Assembly: GCA_020832005.1 (NCBI GenBank)
Contig: JAFIFN010000028.1
Span: forward strand, 1 to 34,867
Direction of reading: 5' to 3'
DNA length: 34,867 bases
Source of the DNA: Gammaproteobacteria bacterium
Lineage (GTDB): Bacteria; Pseudomonadota; Gammaproteobacteria; Steroidobacterales; PWYM01
This document shows, piece by piece, positions 15,284-23,181 of the stretch (position 1 is its first letter; each line of letters opens with the position of its first letter). Both the position numbers and the translations under genes were made by a program. The notes below the pieces were generated by a model that saw only the letters and a program-made list of their open reading frames with translations, was not told where the DNA came from and searched no databases.

Positions 15284-16602
15284 TCCGGCGCGCTCCGCCG
15301 CGGCGCGCGACGCCGTCGTCCGGGCGCTTTTTCGGACGTGCGCCGCATGCCAAGCTCGCGGCGCTGGGCTTCGGGATCCATTTCCTGCAGCGCCGTCCAC
15401 CACGCCACCACCTCCGGGTCGACCTCGCCGCACTCGGCGCGCAGCTCCAGGAAATCGTAGGCGGCACGAAAGCGCTTGTGCTCGAGCAGACGGCGCGCCC
15501 GTGCGCCGCGACGCTGATAGAAGCGCGGCTGCAGGGCCAGCATTTCGCGCAGCGGCCCGGAAAACCTCCGTGGAATCGAGATGCGCTCGAGCTGTTCGAG
15601 GACCACCTCGGTGGCACCATCCGCCAGCGCGTCGACATCCGAACCGCCCTCCTCCAGCAACAACGCTGCGCGTTCGCGAATCGGCCCCCACAACAGCACT
15701 GCCAGGACGAACGTCGGCGTCACCGGCCGATCTTCAGCCACGCGCTGATCGGTGCTCTCCAGTGCCAGCCGGATGAGCTTTTCCAGCGCCTCGCCGTGCG
15801 GGCCTGCCAGTGAGGCCTGTGTGTGCGGGAACAGTTCGCCGAACAGACCGTACTGACGCAGCAGTTCGTAGCAGCGCAGACCATGACCCCCCTGGAAGAG
15901 CTTGAGCAGCTCATCGAACAGTCTCGCCGGCGGCACTTCACGCAACAGCGGCGCCAGCGTGGCGATCGGCGCGGCCGTCGACGGCGCCATGGAGAAGCCC
16001 AGCTTGGCGGCGAAACGCACCGCACGCAGCATTCGCACGGGGTCCTCGCGATAGCGTGTTTCAGGGTCTCCGATCAGCCTAAGCACGCGATCATTCACAT
16101 CCTGGAAGCCGTCAGCATAGTCCCAGATCGAAAAATCCGCGATGTTGTAATACAGCGCGTTTGCAGTGAAATCGCGCCGCCAGACATCCTCGTCGATCTC
16201 GCCATAGACATTGTCGCGCAGGATTCGGCCGCCATCGTCTAAAGACCGGTCATGGTGGGCCTCGGGTGCATCGGCGCTGGCGCGGAAGGTGGCCACCTCG
16301 ATGATCTCCCGGCCAAAGCGCACATGCGCAAGCCGGAAGCGCCGCCCGATCAGGCGCGCATTGCGGAACAGCTCGTTGACCTGCTCAGGGTGGGCGTTGG
16401 TCGCGATATCGAAATCCTTGGGCAGGATACCCAGCAGCAGATCCCGCACACTGCCCCCCACAAGGAATGCCTGAAAGCCGGCCTCATTGAGTCGGTAGAG
16501 TACCTTTAGGGCATTGCGCGAGATGTTGGCGCGCGAGATGGTGTGATCGGGGCGGGCGATGATCGCGGGCGAGCCACGCCCGCCAGCCTGGGCGGTGTTC
16601 AA
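15280..16602 (-). CDS. pcnB: PcnB, poly(A) polymerase I
   Basis: PcnB adds 3' poly(A) tails that mark RNAs for decay. The class II nucleotidyltransferase head has FLVGGSVRDLLLGILPKDFD with catalytic D63 and D65, then RRFRLAHVRFG, RRDFTANALYYN and the RNA-binding GDPETRYREDPVRMLRAVRF. The C-terminus is Arg-rich (RRRRAPRRSAPD), typical of poly(A) polymerase rather than a CCA-adding enzyme. The start is a TTG at 16602; a TAA codon lies six bases upstream in frame and no ATG or GTG occurs before the active site. GGAG is ten bases upstream. Length 440 aa. A dyad overlaps the ribosome binding site. Confidence 0.95.
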   Translation of the reverse strand: MNTAQAGGRGSPAIIARPDHTISRANISRNALKVLYRLNEAGFQAFLVGGSVRDLLLGILPKDFDIATNAHPEQVNELFRNARLIGRRFRLAHVRFGREIIEVATFRASADAPEAHHDRSLDDGGRILRDNVYGEIDEDVWRRDFTANALYYNIADFSIWDYADGFQDVNDRVLRLIGDPETRYREDPVRMLRAVRFAAKLGFSMAPSTAAPIATLAPLLREVPPARLFDELLKLFQGGHGLRCYELLRQYGLFGELFPHTQASLAGPHGEALEKLIRLALESTDQRVAEDRPVTPTFVLAVLLWGPIRERAALLLEEGGSDVDALADGATEVVLEQLERISIPRRFSGPLREMLALQPRFYQRRGARARRLLEHKRFRAAYDFLELRAECGEVDPEVVAWWTALQEMDPEAQRRELGMRRTSEKAPGRRRRAPRRSAPD

Positions 16603-16614
16603 GTTTTACCGACT

Positions 16615-16638
16615 CCGCTTGTACAGTGAACAAAGCGG
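16615..16638. promoter_or_regulatory. Dyad between pcnB and tRNA-Glu
   Basis: CCGCTT (16615-16620) and AAGCGG (16633-16638) are perfect 6-base arms around a 12-base centre that can extend by a GT/AC pair. On the plus strand the dyad covers the -35 and most of the spacer of the tRNA promoter. On the minus strand its 3' arm runs into the pcnB Shine-Dalgarno (GCGGAG), so a leader RNA hairpin could hide it. Function is inferred only. Confidence 0.4.
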
Positions 16639-16646
16639 ACTATAAT
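16619..16646 (+). promoter_or_regulatory. Promoter of tRNA-Glu
   Basis: TTGTAC (16619-16624) and a perfect TATAAT (16641-16646) are separated by 16 bases. They are followed by a GC-rich start region (CCAGCCCGCGCTGG), as is usual for stable-RNA promoters under stringent control. The tRNA begins 33 bases after the -10. Confidence 0.65.
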
Positions 16647-16679
16647 ACCAGCCCGCGCTGGATACGGCGCAGGCATTGT

Positions 16680-16755
16680 GCTCCCTTCGTCTAGCGGTCC
16701 AGGACGCTGCCCTCTCAAGGCGGAAACACGAGTTCGAGTCTCGTAGGGAGCGCCA
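16680..16755 (+). tRNA. tRNA-Glu, anticodon CTC
   Basis: A complete 76-base cloverleaf is visible. The acceptor stem GCTCCCT pairs with AGGGAGC over seven perfect pairs. The anticodon arm is CTGCC-CTCTCAA-GGCGG, giving anticodon CTC, and the T arm contains ACGAGTTCGAGTCTCGT. The discriminator is G and the CCA end is encoded. The sequence closely resembles bacterial tRNA-Glu in its TTCGTCTAG D-arm. It reads GAG, the major Glu codon in a GC-rich genome; a separate TTC-anticodon tRNA should exist elsewhere to read GAA. Confidence 0.95.
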
Positions 16756-16773
16756 CTTCAACTTGCGCGCATT

Positions 16774-16790
16774 GCCGGGACCGCCCCGGC
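16774..16790 (+). terminator. Hairpin after tRNA-Glu
   Basis: GCCGGG and CCCGGC form a six-base stem with a five-base loop, 18 bases after the tRNA. There is no following T-run, so it may be a Rho-dependent end or a processing barrier rather than a strict intrinsic terminator. Confidence 0.35.
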
Positions 16791-16858
16791 GGCTGTGCCT
16801 GATATGCTCGGATCCTGCGCCCCTTTGCGCCCTTTTGCACAGGACAACCGGGCTGGGT

Positions 16859-18652
16859 ATGGCGAGCATCACCTTCAGCAACACTCTGCTCCTGGTCGGG
16901 GCCATCCTGGTGCTCATCGGGGTGTTCTCCAGCCTGGTGGCACAGCGCTTCGGGGCACCCCTGCTGCTGGTCTTCCTGGTCATCGGCATGCTGGCCGGCC
17001 AGGACGGGGTGCTGGGCCTGAGCTTCAACGACTATCAGCTCACCTACATGATCGGCTCGCTGGCGCTGGCGATCATCCTGTTCGACGGCGGCTTGCGGGC
17101 ACGCTTTTCGCGCATGCGCGGGGCAATGGTGCCGGCCGCGATGCTTTCGACCGTCGGGGTACTGATCACTGCGGGAGTCACGGCCGTGGGGGCCTGGCTG
17201 CTCTTGCCGCTGAACTGGCCCGAGGCCCTGCTCGTCGGCGCGATCGTGGGCTCGACCGACGCCGCAGCGGTATTCTTCCTGCTGCGCGCCGGTGGCATCC
17301 AGCTGCGCCCGCGCGTGGCAGCCACGCTGGAGGTGGAATCCGGCACCAACGACCCGGTCGCCGTATTCCTGACGCTGGTGCTCGTCGAGATCCTGCTGGC
17401 GCCGGGCGAGCGCTTCGGCGCCACCGTGCTGATCATGCTGGGACAGCAGGCCGTGCTGGGCACCCTGCTGGGCGTGGCCGGTGGCTATTTCGGCGTCTGG
17501 CTTCTCAACCGGATGACGCTTCCGGGCGGCCTGCACTCCTTGTTCGTCGTCTCCGGTGCGGTGTTCGTATTTGCGCTGGCCAGCGTCACCGGCGGCAGCG
17601 GTTTCCTGGCGGTGTACCTGGCGGGCCTGGTGATGGGCAATCAGCCGGTGCGGGCAATGCCCAGCATCGTCAGCTTCCACGACACGGCCACGTGGCTTGC
17701 CCAGATCATCATGTTCCTGGTGCTTGGGCTGCTGGTCACACCCTCGGAGTTGATTCACTACCTGGTCCCGGCCGTGGCGGTGGCCGCCGTGCTGATCCTC
17801 ATCGCCCGTCCGCTGGCGGTGTGGCTGTGCCTGGCCCCGTTCGGCTTCCACCGGCGCGACAAGACCTTCATCTCATGGGTCGGACTGCGCGGCGCGGTGA
17901 GCGTTTTTCTGGCGGCCATTCCAATGCTCTCCGGAGTACCCAACGCCGAGATCTTCTTCAATACAGCCTTCTTTGTCGTGCTGATCTCGCTGCTGGTGCA
18001 GGGTTGGAGCATCCGCACCGCGGCGCGACGCCTGCGCGTCACGGTGCCTCGGACCACCGCACCGGTGCGGCGGGTCGAACTCGATCTGCCGGGGCAGCTC
18101 GACTACGAAATGGTCGCCTACCCCATCGTCGAGGATTCCCCGGTATTGCATGGCCGGCGCCTGCCGCCCTGGGTCAGGCCTGTGTTCATCATTCGCGAAA
18201 ATGAAATCCTCGAACCCGGGATCGCGGGTCGCCTGGCCGCGGGCGACTATGCCTATTTCCTGGCGCCACCGGGGCGCGTGGAGCGACTCGACCAGGTGTT
18301 CGCAGCGCCGGCCGACCAGTCCATGGCTGCCAATCAGTCCGTCCCCTGCCGTGGCAGTACCCTGCTTGGTGAGATTGCGGATACCTGGCACCTCGCCATC
18401 GATGACGATCTCCGGGCAATGACCGCAGGCGAATGGCTGGCACAGACCCTGCCCCGCCCGATCCGGCCTGGTGACCAGCTGATCATCGACCATGCATGGC
18501 TGGTGGTCAGTGATGTCGAGGGGGATGAGATTACGCGGGTAGAACTTTTCTTCCGCGATCCGATGGACGGCTGGTATCCGCAGGCGCTGAAACACCCACG
18601 CGTGGGGCCGGCGATGCGGGCATTGCGGCGCTGGCTGGATCGGCAACACTAA
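16859..18652 (+). CDS. cvrA: Potassium/proton antiporter of the NhaP2/CvrA type
   Basis: The protein (597 aa) is a CPA1-family exchanger expected to swap K+ for H+ across the inner membrane. About twelve membrane segments cover residues 5-395, with the ion-site region VGSTDAAAVFFLLRAGG and LEVESGTNDPVAVFLT. Two cytoplasmic domains follow: a TrkA-C-like domain (about 410-485) and a CorC/HlyC-like transporter-associated domain (about 500-580). This domain set is that of E. coli CvrA (578 aa). The ATG at 16859 is chosen from the hydrophobic N-terminus; its Shine-Dalgarno is poor (AGGA 14 bases upstream). The K+ substrate is inferred from family membership. Confidence 0.9.
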   Translation: MASITFSNTLLLVGAILVLIGVFSSLVAQRFGAPLLLVFLVIGMLAGQDGVLGLSFNDYQLTYMIGSLALAIILFDGGLRARFSRMRGAMVPAAMLSTVGVLITAGVTAVGAWLLLPLNWPEALLVGAIVGSTDAAAVFFLLRAGGIQLRPRVAATLEVESGTNDPVAVFLTLVLVEILLAPGERFGATVLIMLGQQAVLGTLLGVAGGYFGVWLLNRMTLPGGLHSLFVVSGAVFVFALASVTGGSGFLAVYLAGLVMGNQPVRAMPSIVSFHDTATWLAQIIMFLVLGLLVTPSELIHYLVPAVAVAAVLILIARPLAVWLCLAPFGFHRRDKTFISWVGLRGAVSVFLAAIPMLSGVPNAEIFFNTAFFVVLISLLVQGWSIRTAARRLRVTVPRTTAPVRRVELDLPGQLDYEMVAYPIVEDSPVLHGRRLPPWVRPVFIIRENEILEPGIAGRLAAGDYAYFLAPPGRVERLDQVFAAPADQSMAANQSVPCRGSTLLGEIADTWHLAIDDDLRAMTAGEWLAQTLPRPIRPGDQLIIDHAWLVVSDVEGDEITRVELFFRDPMDGWYPQALKHPRVGPAMRALRRWLDRQH

Positions 18653-18723
18653 AGACACGCGGAGTCGCGCAGTACCGGCAGGGCACGGTACCATGGGCAC
18701 TAGCCGAAGCCGCGTCGCGGGTG

Positions 18724-18749
18724 GCCACGGTTGCCTCACAGGCCGTGGC
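18724..18749. terminator. Hairpin between the antiporter and the stress-protein gene
   Basis: GCCACGG and CCGTGGC form outer arms, with GCCT and AGGC able to pair inside. It lies in the 170-base gap after the antiporter stop and 74 bases before the usp start. No T-run follows. Possible terminator or leader structure. The rest of the gap holds no gene I can support. Confidence 0.35.
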
Positions 18750-18822
18750 ACGCGATCATGGACGGCGACAAAATGGGCCGCGGCATACTGCCGGGCATCC
18801 TGACGAGGGAGCAGCAAGCAAC

Positions 18823-19662
18823 ATGGCGACACGAGTGCCGATGAACACGATTTTCTGCGTGATCGATCCCACCACGACAGAGCAGCGTGCGCTAAAGCGC
18901 GCCGGGGAGATTGCCAGGCAGGCGAAAGTGGCGTTACACGTGTATGTCTGTGTTGCCGGGCGCGAGAATCTGCCGGCCGAAGATCGCAATGATGCCCGCG
19001 CAGCGCAGATCGCCCGTCATGAGGCATGGCTGCGCGAACTTGTGCGCCCGCTGCAGGACGACGTCCTGAAAATCACCATCGAGGTGGACAGCCAGGAAGA
19101 CTGGCGTGCCGCCATCGCGCCTGCGGCCCGCCGTGCCAACGCCGATCTGATCGTGAAGTCCAGCTACCGCCGCACGGCCATCCAGCGCCGCCTGCTGAAG
19201 ACTTCGGACTGGGCACTGCTGCGCAGCGCGGATTGCCCGGTGCTGTTCGTCAAGACCGACCGTGTGACGCCGCTGGATAAAATCCTCGCGGCTGTGAACG
19301 TGGCAGCCGAAGATGCCGACCACCAGACACTCAACGACATGGTCATCGACTTCGCCACCGTGGTTGCAAAGAACACCGGTGCCGAACTCCACGCCGTGAA
19401 TGCCTATTCAGGCTCTCTGAACTTTGTCCATCCGCCCGACCTTGCCAAGCGGGTCGGCATCGAGCGCAACCGTGCTCATGTCGGCGATGCGGCACCGGAA
19501 AAGCTGGTCGCCCAGGTCGCTGGCAAGCTCGGCGCGCCACTGGTCGTGATCGGCTCACTGGCGCGCAAGGGGCTTAGCGGTGCGGTGGTCGGCAACACCG
19601 CCGAGCGCATCCTCGATGGGCTCGAAACCGACGTGATTATCCTGATTCGCCCGGGCTCATGA
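18823..19662 (+). CDS. Tandem universal stress protein (UspE-like)
   Basis: Two Usp alpha/beta domains in tandem fill the 279-aa protein (about 7-145 and 150-277). The second ends with GSLARKGLSGAVVGNTAERI, the G-x2-G-x9-G-[S/T] ATP-binding motif of UspA/UspF-type domains, and closely parallels E. coli UspE. The first domain lacks a clear copy, also as in UspE. Roles in motility, adhesion and stress survival are known for the family; none can be read here. ATG 18823 is preceded by GAGGGAG about 11 bases away; ATG 18841 (MNTIFCV) is an alternative. The 3' end overlaps the convergent symporter gene by 26 bases. Confidence 0.88.
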   Translation: MATRVPMNTIFCVIDPTTTEQRALKRAGEIARQAKVALHVYVCVAGRENLPAEDRNDARAAQIARHEAWLRELVRPLQDDVLKITIEVDSQEDWRAAIAPAARRANADLIVKSSYRRTAIQRRLLKTSDWALLRSADCPVLFVKTDRVTPLDKILAAVNVAAEDADHQTLNDMVIDFATVVAKNTGAELHAVNAYSGSLNFVHPPDLAKRVGIERNRAHVGDAAPEKLVAQVAGKLGAPLVVIGSLARKGLSGAVVGNTAERILDGLETDVIILIRPGS

Positions 19663-21178
19663 GCGCGACGCTGCGGTCGCGCCGCAGCAGGTAAACCGCA
19701 AGGCCAACCACGACCGAACACACGATCGCCACCGCCGCGGCGACACCCGGGTTCTCACCATCGGCCAGCGTGTACGGCAGCGGCAGCTGCCCGTAGTACA
19801 TGGAGAAGTGCACGACCACAGCCGTCAGCGATGCGCCAACGGCCGCCGACAGCGGCACGTCTCTGAGAAACATGCCCATCAGGATCGGCATGAACGCCGC
19901 CGAGAAATATGCATACACGCCATTCTGCGCGAAGATCGCGACGCTGAGCTTGGGCTCAACCAGCTGCTGCCACGACAGCCAGAAGGCGGCAATGGCCAGC
20001 AGCACGATCACCATGCGATTGACGAAGATGCTCAGGCGAAGATTTCCGACCTCGAGCAGCCCTAAGCGCCGGCCCACGAGTGGCCGGATGATGTCGTTGG
20101 TGACCGTGGTCGACAGCGACTGGATCAGGCTCTCAAGCGTCGACAGGCCGGCTGAGATCAGGCCCATGACGACCAGCAGTCCGATGATCACCGGAAATTC
20201 GCTGACCACGTAGGCGGAAACGATATTATCCAGCGGCAGTGGCTGGCCGTTGAATGTCAGGTCCGGGAATGCCAGGCGCGCATACAGCCCGACGAAAACC
20301 ACCGCGAAAAATATGAACTGTACCGTGCAGCCGGTCACCAGATAGCGGTTGACGTCACGGTCGCTCTTGAGCAGCAGCGACTTGGTGAGGATGTGTGGCT
20401 GACACACGATGGCCACGCCGACGATCAGCGCCGCGCCGAACACCTCGAAATGATCGCGGAACAGGAAACTGTCGGTATTGGTCGAGGCAATCAGTTGCGG
20501 GTCGATCGCCGCAAGGCGATCCATGAAGCCACGCACCCCCTCGCTGAAGTGCTCATAGCCCGAACCCAGCAGTATGACGGCGATGACCAGCATCAGCACG
20601 GCCTGGATGGTGTTGGTGTAGACCATCGAATTCGCACCGCCGAACATCATGTAACCGAACACGAAGACCACGATGCCGCTGAGGGTTGCGAGTTCCGAGA
20701 TATCCAGCGCGGCCGACAGCACCTTGGTCAAACCCACGCAGATCAGCACGATGAAGGTGATCAGCAGCAGCGACAGGAAGGCAAAGAAGATCCCGTAGGC
20801 CTGGCTGCCATAGCGCGTCTGCATCCACTGGGCCATCGACAGCGCCTTGACCGTCGTGCCGTGCCGGCGAAACCCCTTGGTGAGCACGACCAGCGAGGCC
20901 AGGCTGGCCAGCGGAATCGCCACGGCCATGGCCAGCACGGCGCTGAGTCCATACAGGGCGACGAAGCCCGGATTGATGATGAACGTCGCGGCACTGGTCA
21001 TCGACGCGGCCAGCGACAGGCCCACGGCATAAGGCGAAAACAACAGGCTGCCCAGCGCGTAGTCGTCGAGGTTGCGCGTACGGCGGGCGCCCCGGATGAC
21101 GAAGAACAGGATCGCGCCGGCATAGACCGCCACCAGCACCCAGCTTGCCAGCGCCATCGATGAGGTCGGGGAGTCCAT
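19637..21178 (-). CDS. Sodium:solute symporter (SSF family), substrate unknown
   Basis: This 513-aa inner-membrane protein has about 13 hydrophobic segments and the SSF pattern of a LeuT-fold sodium-coupled transporter. Visible segments include RNLDDYALGSLLFSPYAVGL near the N-terminus, LSLAASMTSAATFIINPGFV and VMGLISAGLSTLESLIQSLS. Related proteins carry pantothenate, proline, acetate or sugars; nothing here decides among them. ATG 21178 is chosen because GGGGA lies upstream and a TTG at 21205 lacks a ribosome binding site. The 42-base gap to the upstream DUF1330 stop allows co-transcription. Confidence 0.88.
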   Translation of the reverse strand: MDSPTSSMALASWVLVAVYAGAILFFVIRGARRTRNLDDYALGSLLFSPYAVGLSLAASMTSAATFIINPGFVALYGLSAVLAMAVAIPLASLASLVVLTKGFRRHGTTVKALSMAQWMQTRYGSQAYGIFFAFLSLLLITFIVLICVGLTKVLSAALDISELATLSGIVVFVFGYMMFGGANSMVYTNTIQAVLMLVIAVILLGSGYEHFSEGVRGFMDRLAAIDPQLIASTNTDSFLFRDHFEVFGAALIVGVAIVCQPHILTKSLLLKSDRDVNRYLVTGCTVQFIFFAVVFVGLYARLAFPDLTFNGQPLPLDNIVSAYVVSEFPVIIGLLVVMGLISAGLSTLESLIQSLSTTVTNDIIRPLVGRRLGLLEVGNLRLSIFVNRMVIVLLAIAAFWLSWQQLVEPKLSVAIFAQNGVYAYFSAAFMPILMGMFLRDVPLSAAVGASLTAVVVHFSMYYGQLPLPYTLADGENPGVAAAVAIVCSVVVGLAVYLLRRDRSVALMSPGESG

Positions 21179-21220
21179 CGGCACAGTATCCCCGATTTTC
21201 AACAAACGTTGAAGGAAAAT

Positions 21221-21574
21221 TTAGTCGCGGCGCTGCCACTGGATGCGCGGGGGGGCTTCGAGTTCCTCGAATACCGCGACGCGGAAGCTGCCGGCACCGG
21301 CGCGCAGCGGCTTGACCTGGTGCTGATACTCCGGCGAGTACCAGAAGGCCTTTGCGTGAGCCAGGGAAGGAAACCGCGCCATGACCACTGACTGGTGATC
21401 GGCCCATTCGCCCTCGAACACCTCCAGCGGCTTGCCAAAGGCGGTGTAGTAGCCTTCATGCTTCTCGTAGAGCTTGAGCTCCTGCATGGCACGCGCGTAG
21501 TCGGCCATCGGCGCGCGGTCCTCAAGATCGGCCAGGACCAGCATGTAGACCGGGCGGGATTCGGAGTCTGTCAT
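21221..21574 (-). CDS. DUF1330 family protein
   Basis: The 117-aa soluble protein has the DUF1330 dimeric ferredoxin-like fold pattern: RPVYMLVLADLEDRAPMADY, then GEWADHQSVVMARFPSLAHA and FWYSPEYQHQVKPLRA. Members have no established activity. ATG 21574 is preceded by GGGAG at ideal spacing; the open frame upstream to 21607 is not needed. It is divergent from the RDD gene (67-base gap with a TACAAT at 21607-21612 on the plus strand but no -35). Confidence 0.85.
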   Translation of the reverse strand: MTDSESRPVYMLVLADLEDRAPMADYARAMQELKLYEKHEGYYTAFGKPLEVFEGEWADHQSVVMARFPSLAHAKAFWYSPEYQHQVKPLRAGAGSFRVAVFEELEAPPRIQWQRRD

Positions 21575-21641
21575 CGGGTATCTCCCAGGGTGTGGACGCA
21601 GCTGCATACAATACCCCCTGCGCGATCAGGACACCGACCCC

Positions 21642-22085
21642 ATGAACTCACCCGACGCCTCAGCCACCTCACCGCCCGCCGGCCTGTTCCGGCGCCTGGC
21701 GGCCATGTGCTACGACACTCTGCTGGTGGCGGCCGTGCTGATGTCCGTGACGCTGCTGGCGATGCTGCCAGGCGGACCCGACAGCCTGTATCCCACGCCG
21801 CTGTGGTATCCGCTGATACTGCTGGCCAGCTGGTTCGCGTTCTTCGGCTGGTTCTGGACACGTTCTGGCGCCACCCTGGGCATGCGCGCCTGGCACCTGC
21901 GCCTGGAGCGCGATGATGGCAGCCGGATCGACTGGGGCACTGCGGCGCGGCGGTTCCTCTTGGCGGGTCTGTCGCTGGCACCGCTGGGTCTGGGCCTTCT
22001 GTGGCTGGTCTTTGACCCACAGGGCCGGGCATTGCATGACCGCTGGACCGGCACCCGGGTGGTGGTCGTGCGGCCAGCGCGTTGA
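21642..22085 (+). CDS. RDD family membrane protein
   Basis: This 147-aa protein carries the RDD domain: GLFRRLAAMCYDTLLVAAVL holds the Arg and Asp-Asp-like positions in membrane helix 1, then GATLGMRAWHLRLERDDGSR, and FDPQGRALHDRWTGTRVVVV at the end. It has three to four membrane segments. Function is unknown; some RDD proteins have been linked to ion or organic-solute transport. It is a single gene converging on lptG. Confidence 0.9.
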   Translation: MNSPDASATSPPAGLFRRLAAMCYDTLLVAAVLMSVTLLAMLPGGPDSLYPTPLWYPLILLASWFAFFGWFWTRSGATLGMRAWHLRLERDDGSRIDWGTAARRFLLAGLSLAPLGLGLLWLVFDPQGRALHDRWTGTRVVVVRPAR

Positions 22086-22086
22086 T

Positions 22087-22100
22087 GCGGCGGCCGCCGC
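22087..22100. terminator. Perfect GC palindrome between convergent RDD gene and lptG
   Basis: GCGGCGGCCGCCGC is a perfect 14-base palindrome starting one base after the RDD stop and ending 16 bases before the lptG stop. As RNA it has no loop and would fold only with opened central pairs. It has no T-run. A bidirectional transcription barrier is possible but unproven. Confidence 0.25.
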
Positions 22101-22116
22101 GCCACAGCGCAGGCTT

Positions 22117-23181
22117 CTAGCGTGCGCGGGCCAGGCCCCCAAGCGCCAGCGCCAGCAGCAGCGCGGTCGGTGTCCAGGCCACGACGATCGGATTGATGTC
22201 GAACACCACGGCACCATTGGCCAGCATGCGACTGATCAGGAAATAGCCCAGACCGATCATCACCCCGACCATCAGCCGCGCGCCGCCGCCGGCCGCGCGC
22301 AGCGAGCCGAACACGAAGGGCAATGCCAGCAGGGTCATGACCGCCACCGAGGCGATATTGGCCAGCCGGCTCCAGTAAGCCACCTCGTAGGACGTCGCAT
22401 CTAGCTGATTGGCCCGCAGGTAGGTCACGTACTGCCAGAGGCCGCGGGCGTGGAGGTCGGCGGGGCGCACGACCGACAGGTTGAGCAGATCCTCGGTGAG
22501 CATGTCCGTGACCAGTTCGCGCGGTCCGCTGAGCGCGTCCACCTGCGCCTCGCCAAAACGCGTCTCGGCGTACCCCGACAGCAGCCAGCGACCCTCGCCG
22601 CGGGCGGTGGCCGTGTCGCCCCGGCCCAGCACCTGGAGTTGCTGGTCGGCGCCGACCTCGAACACGAAGATCCCGGCACTGCCGGGATCGGCAGCGCCCT
22701 GGCGCATGTTCATGATGATGCGGCCATCGCGCACCCAGGCATTGAGTCCACCGACCGTGACATCGTCGAACTTGGCCATGGCGCGCATCTGGCGTGCATA
22801 GCTGGCCAGCTGCGGCGCGAAGTACTCGCCCACCGTGCCCATGAACACAACCAGCAGTGCGCCGGTCATCAGCGCTGCCCGGGCCATCTGCAGGCGAGAC
22901 ACGCCGGCCGCCTGCATGGCAATGAGTTCACTGCGGGCGGCCAGGTTGCCCAGCCCCAGCAGCGAGCCCAGCAGTGCCGAGGCCGGCAGCATTTCCACGG
23001 CCAGCCGCGGCAGACGCAGCAACACGTACAGCAGTGCCTGGGGCATGCCATAGGTACCCTCGCCGATATCGCCGAGCTGACCGAAAAACTCGATGAAAGC
23101 CGCCAGGCCCAGCAGCACGGCCAGTACCAGGGCGGTGGTGCCGAGGATGGCGCGCAGGATATAGCGGTCGAGGATGTTCAT
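22117..23181 (-). CDS. lptG: LptG, LPS export ABC transporter permease
   Basis: LptG pairs with LptF, and with the ATPase LptB, to extract lipopolysaccharide from the inner membrane. The 354-aa protein opens MNILDRYILRAILGTTALVL and has three membrane helices, a periplasmic beta-jellyroll region (about 135-265) and three more helices, ending RMLANGAVVFDINPIVVAW. ATG 23181 overlaps the lptF stop in the ATGA arrangement, which fixes the start. Its presence indicates an LPS outer membrane. Confidence 0.96.
   Translation of the reverse strand: MNILDRYILRAILGTTALVLAVLLGLAAFIEFFGQLGDIGEGTYGMPQALLYVLLRLPRLAVEMLPASALLGSLLGLGNLAARSELIAMQAAGVSRLQMARAALMTGALLVVFMGTVGEYFAPQLASYARQMRAMAKFDDVTVGGLNAWVRDGRIIMNMRQGAADPGSAGIFVFEVGADQQLQVLGRGDTATARGEGRWLLSGYAETRFGEAQVDALSGPRELVTDMLTEDLLNLSVVRPADLHARGLWQYVTYLRANQLDATSYEVAYWSRLANIASVAVMTLLALPFVFGSLRAAGGGARLMVGVMIGLGYFLISRMLANGAVVFDINPIVVAWTPTALLLALALGGLARAR

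Noticed and set aside
15284-15691. Upstream extension of the folK frame
   Set aside because: It runs in a second frame through the conserved C-terminal half of pcnB and lacks folK-like residues.
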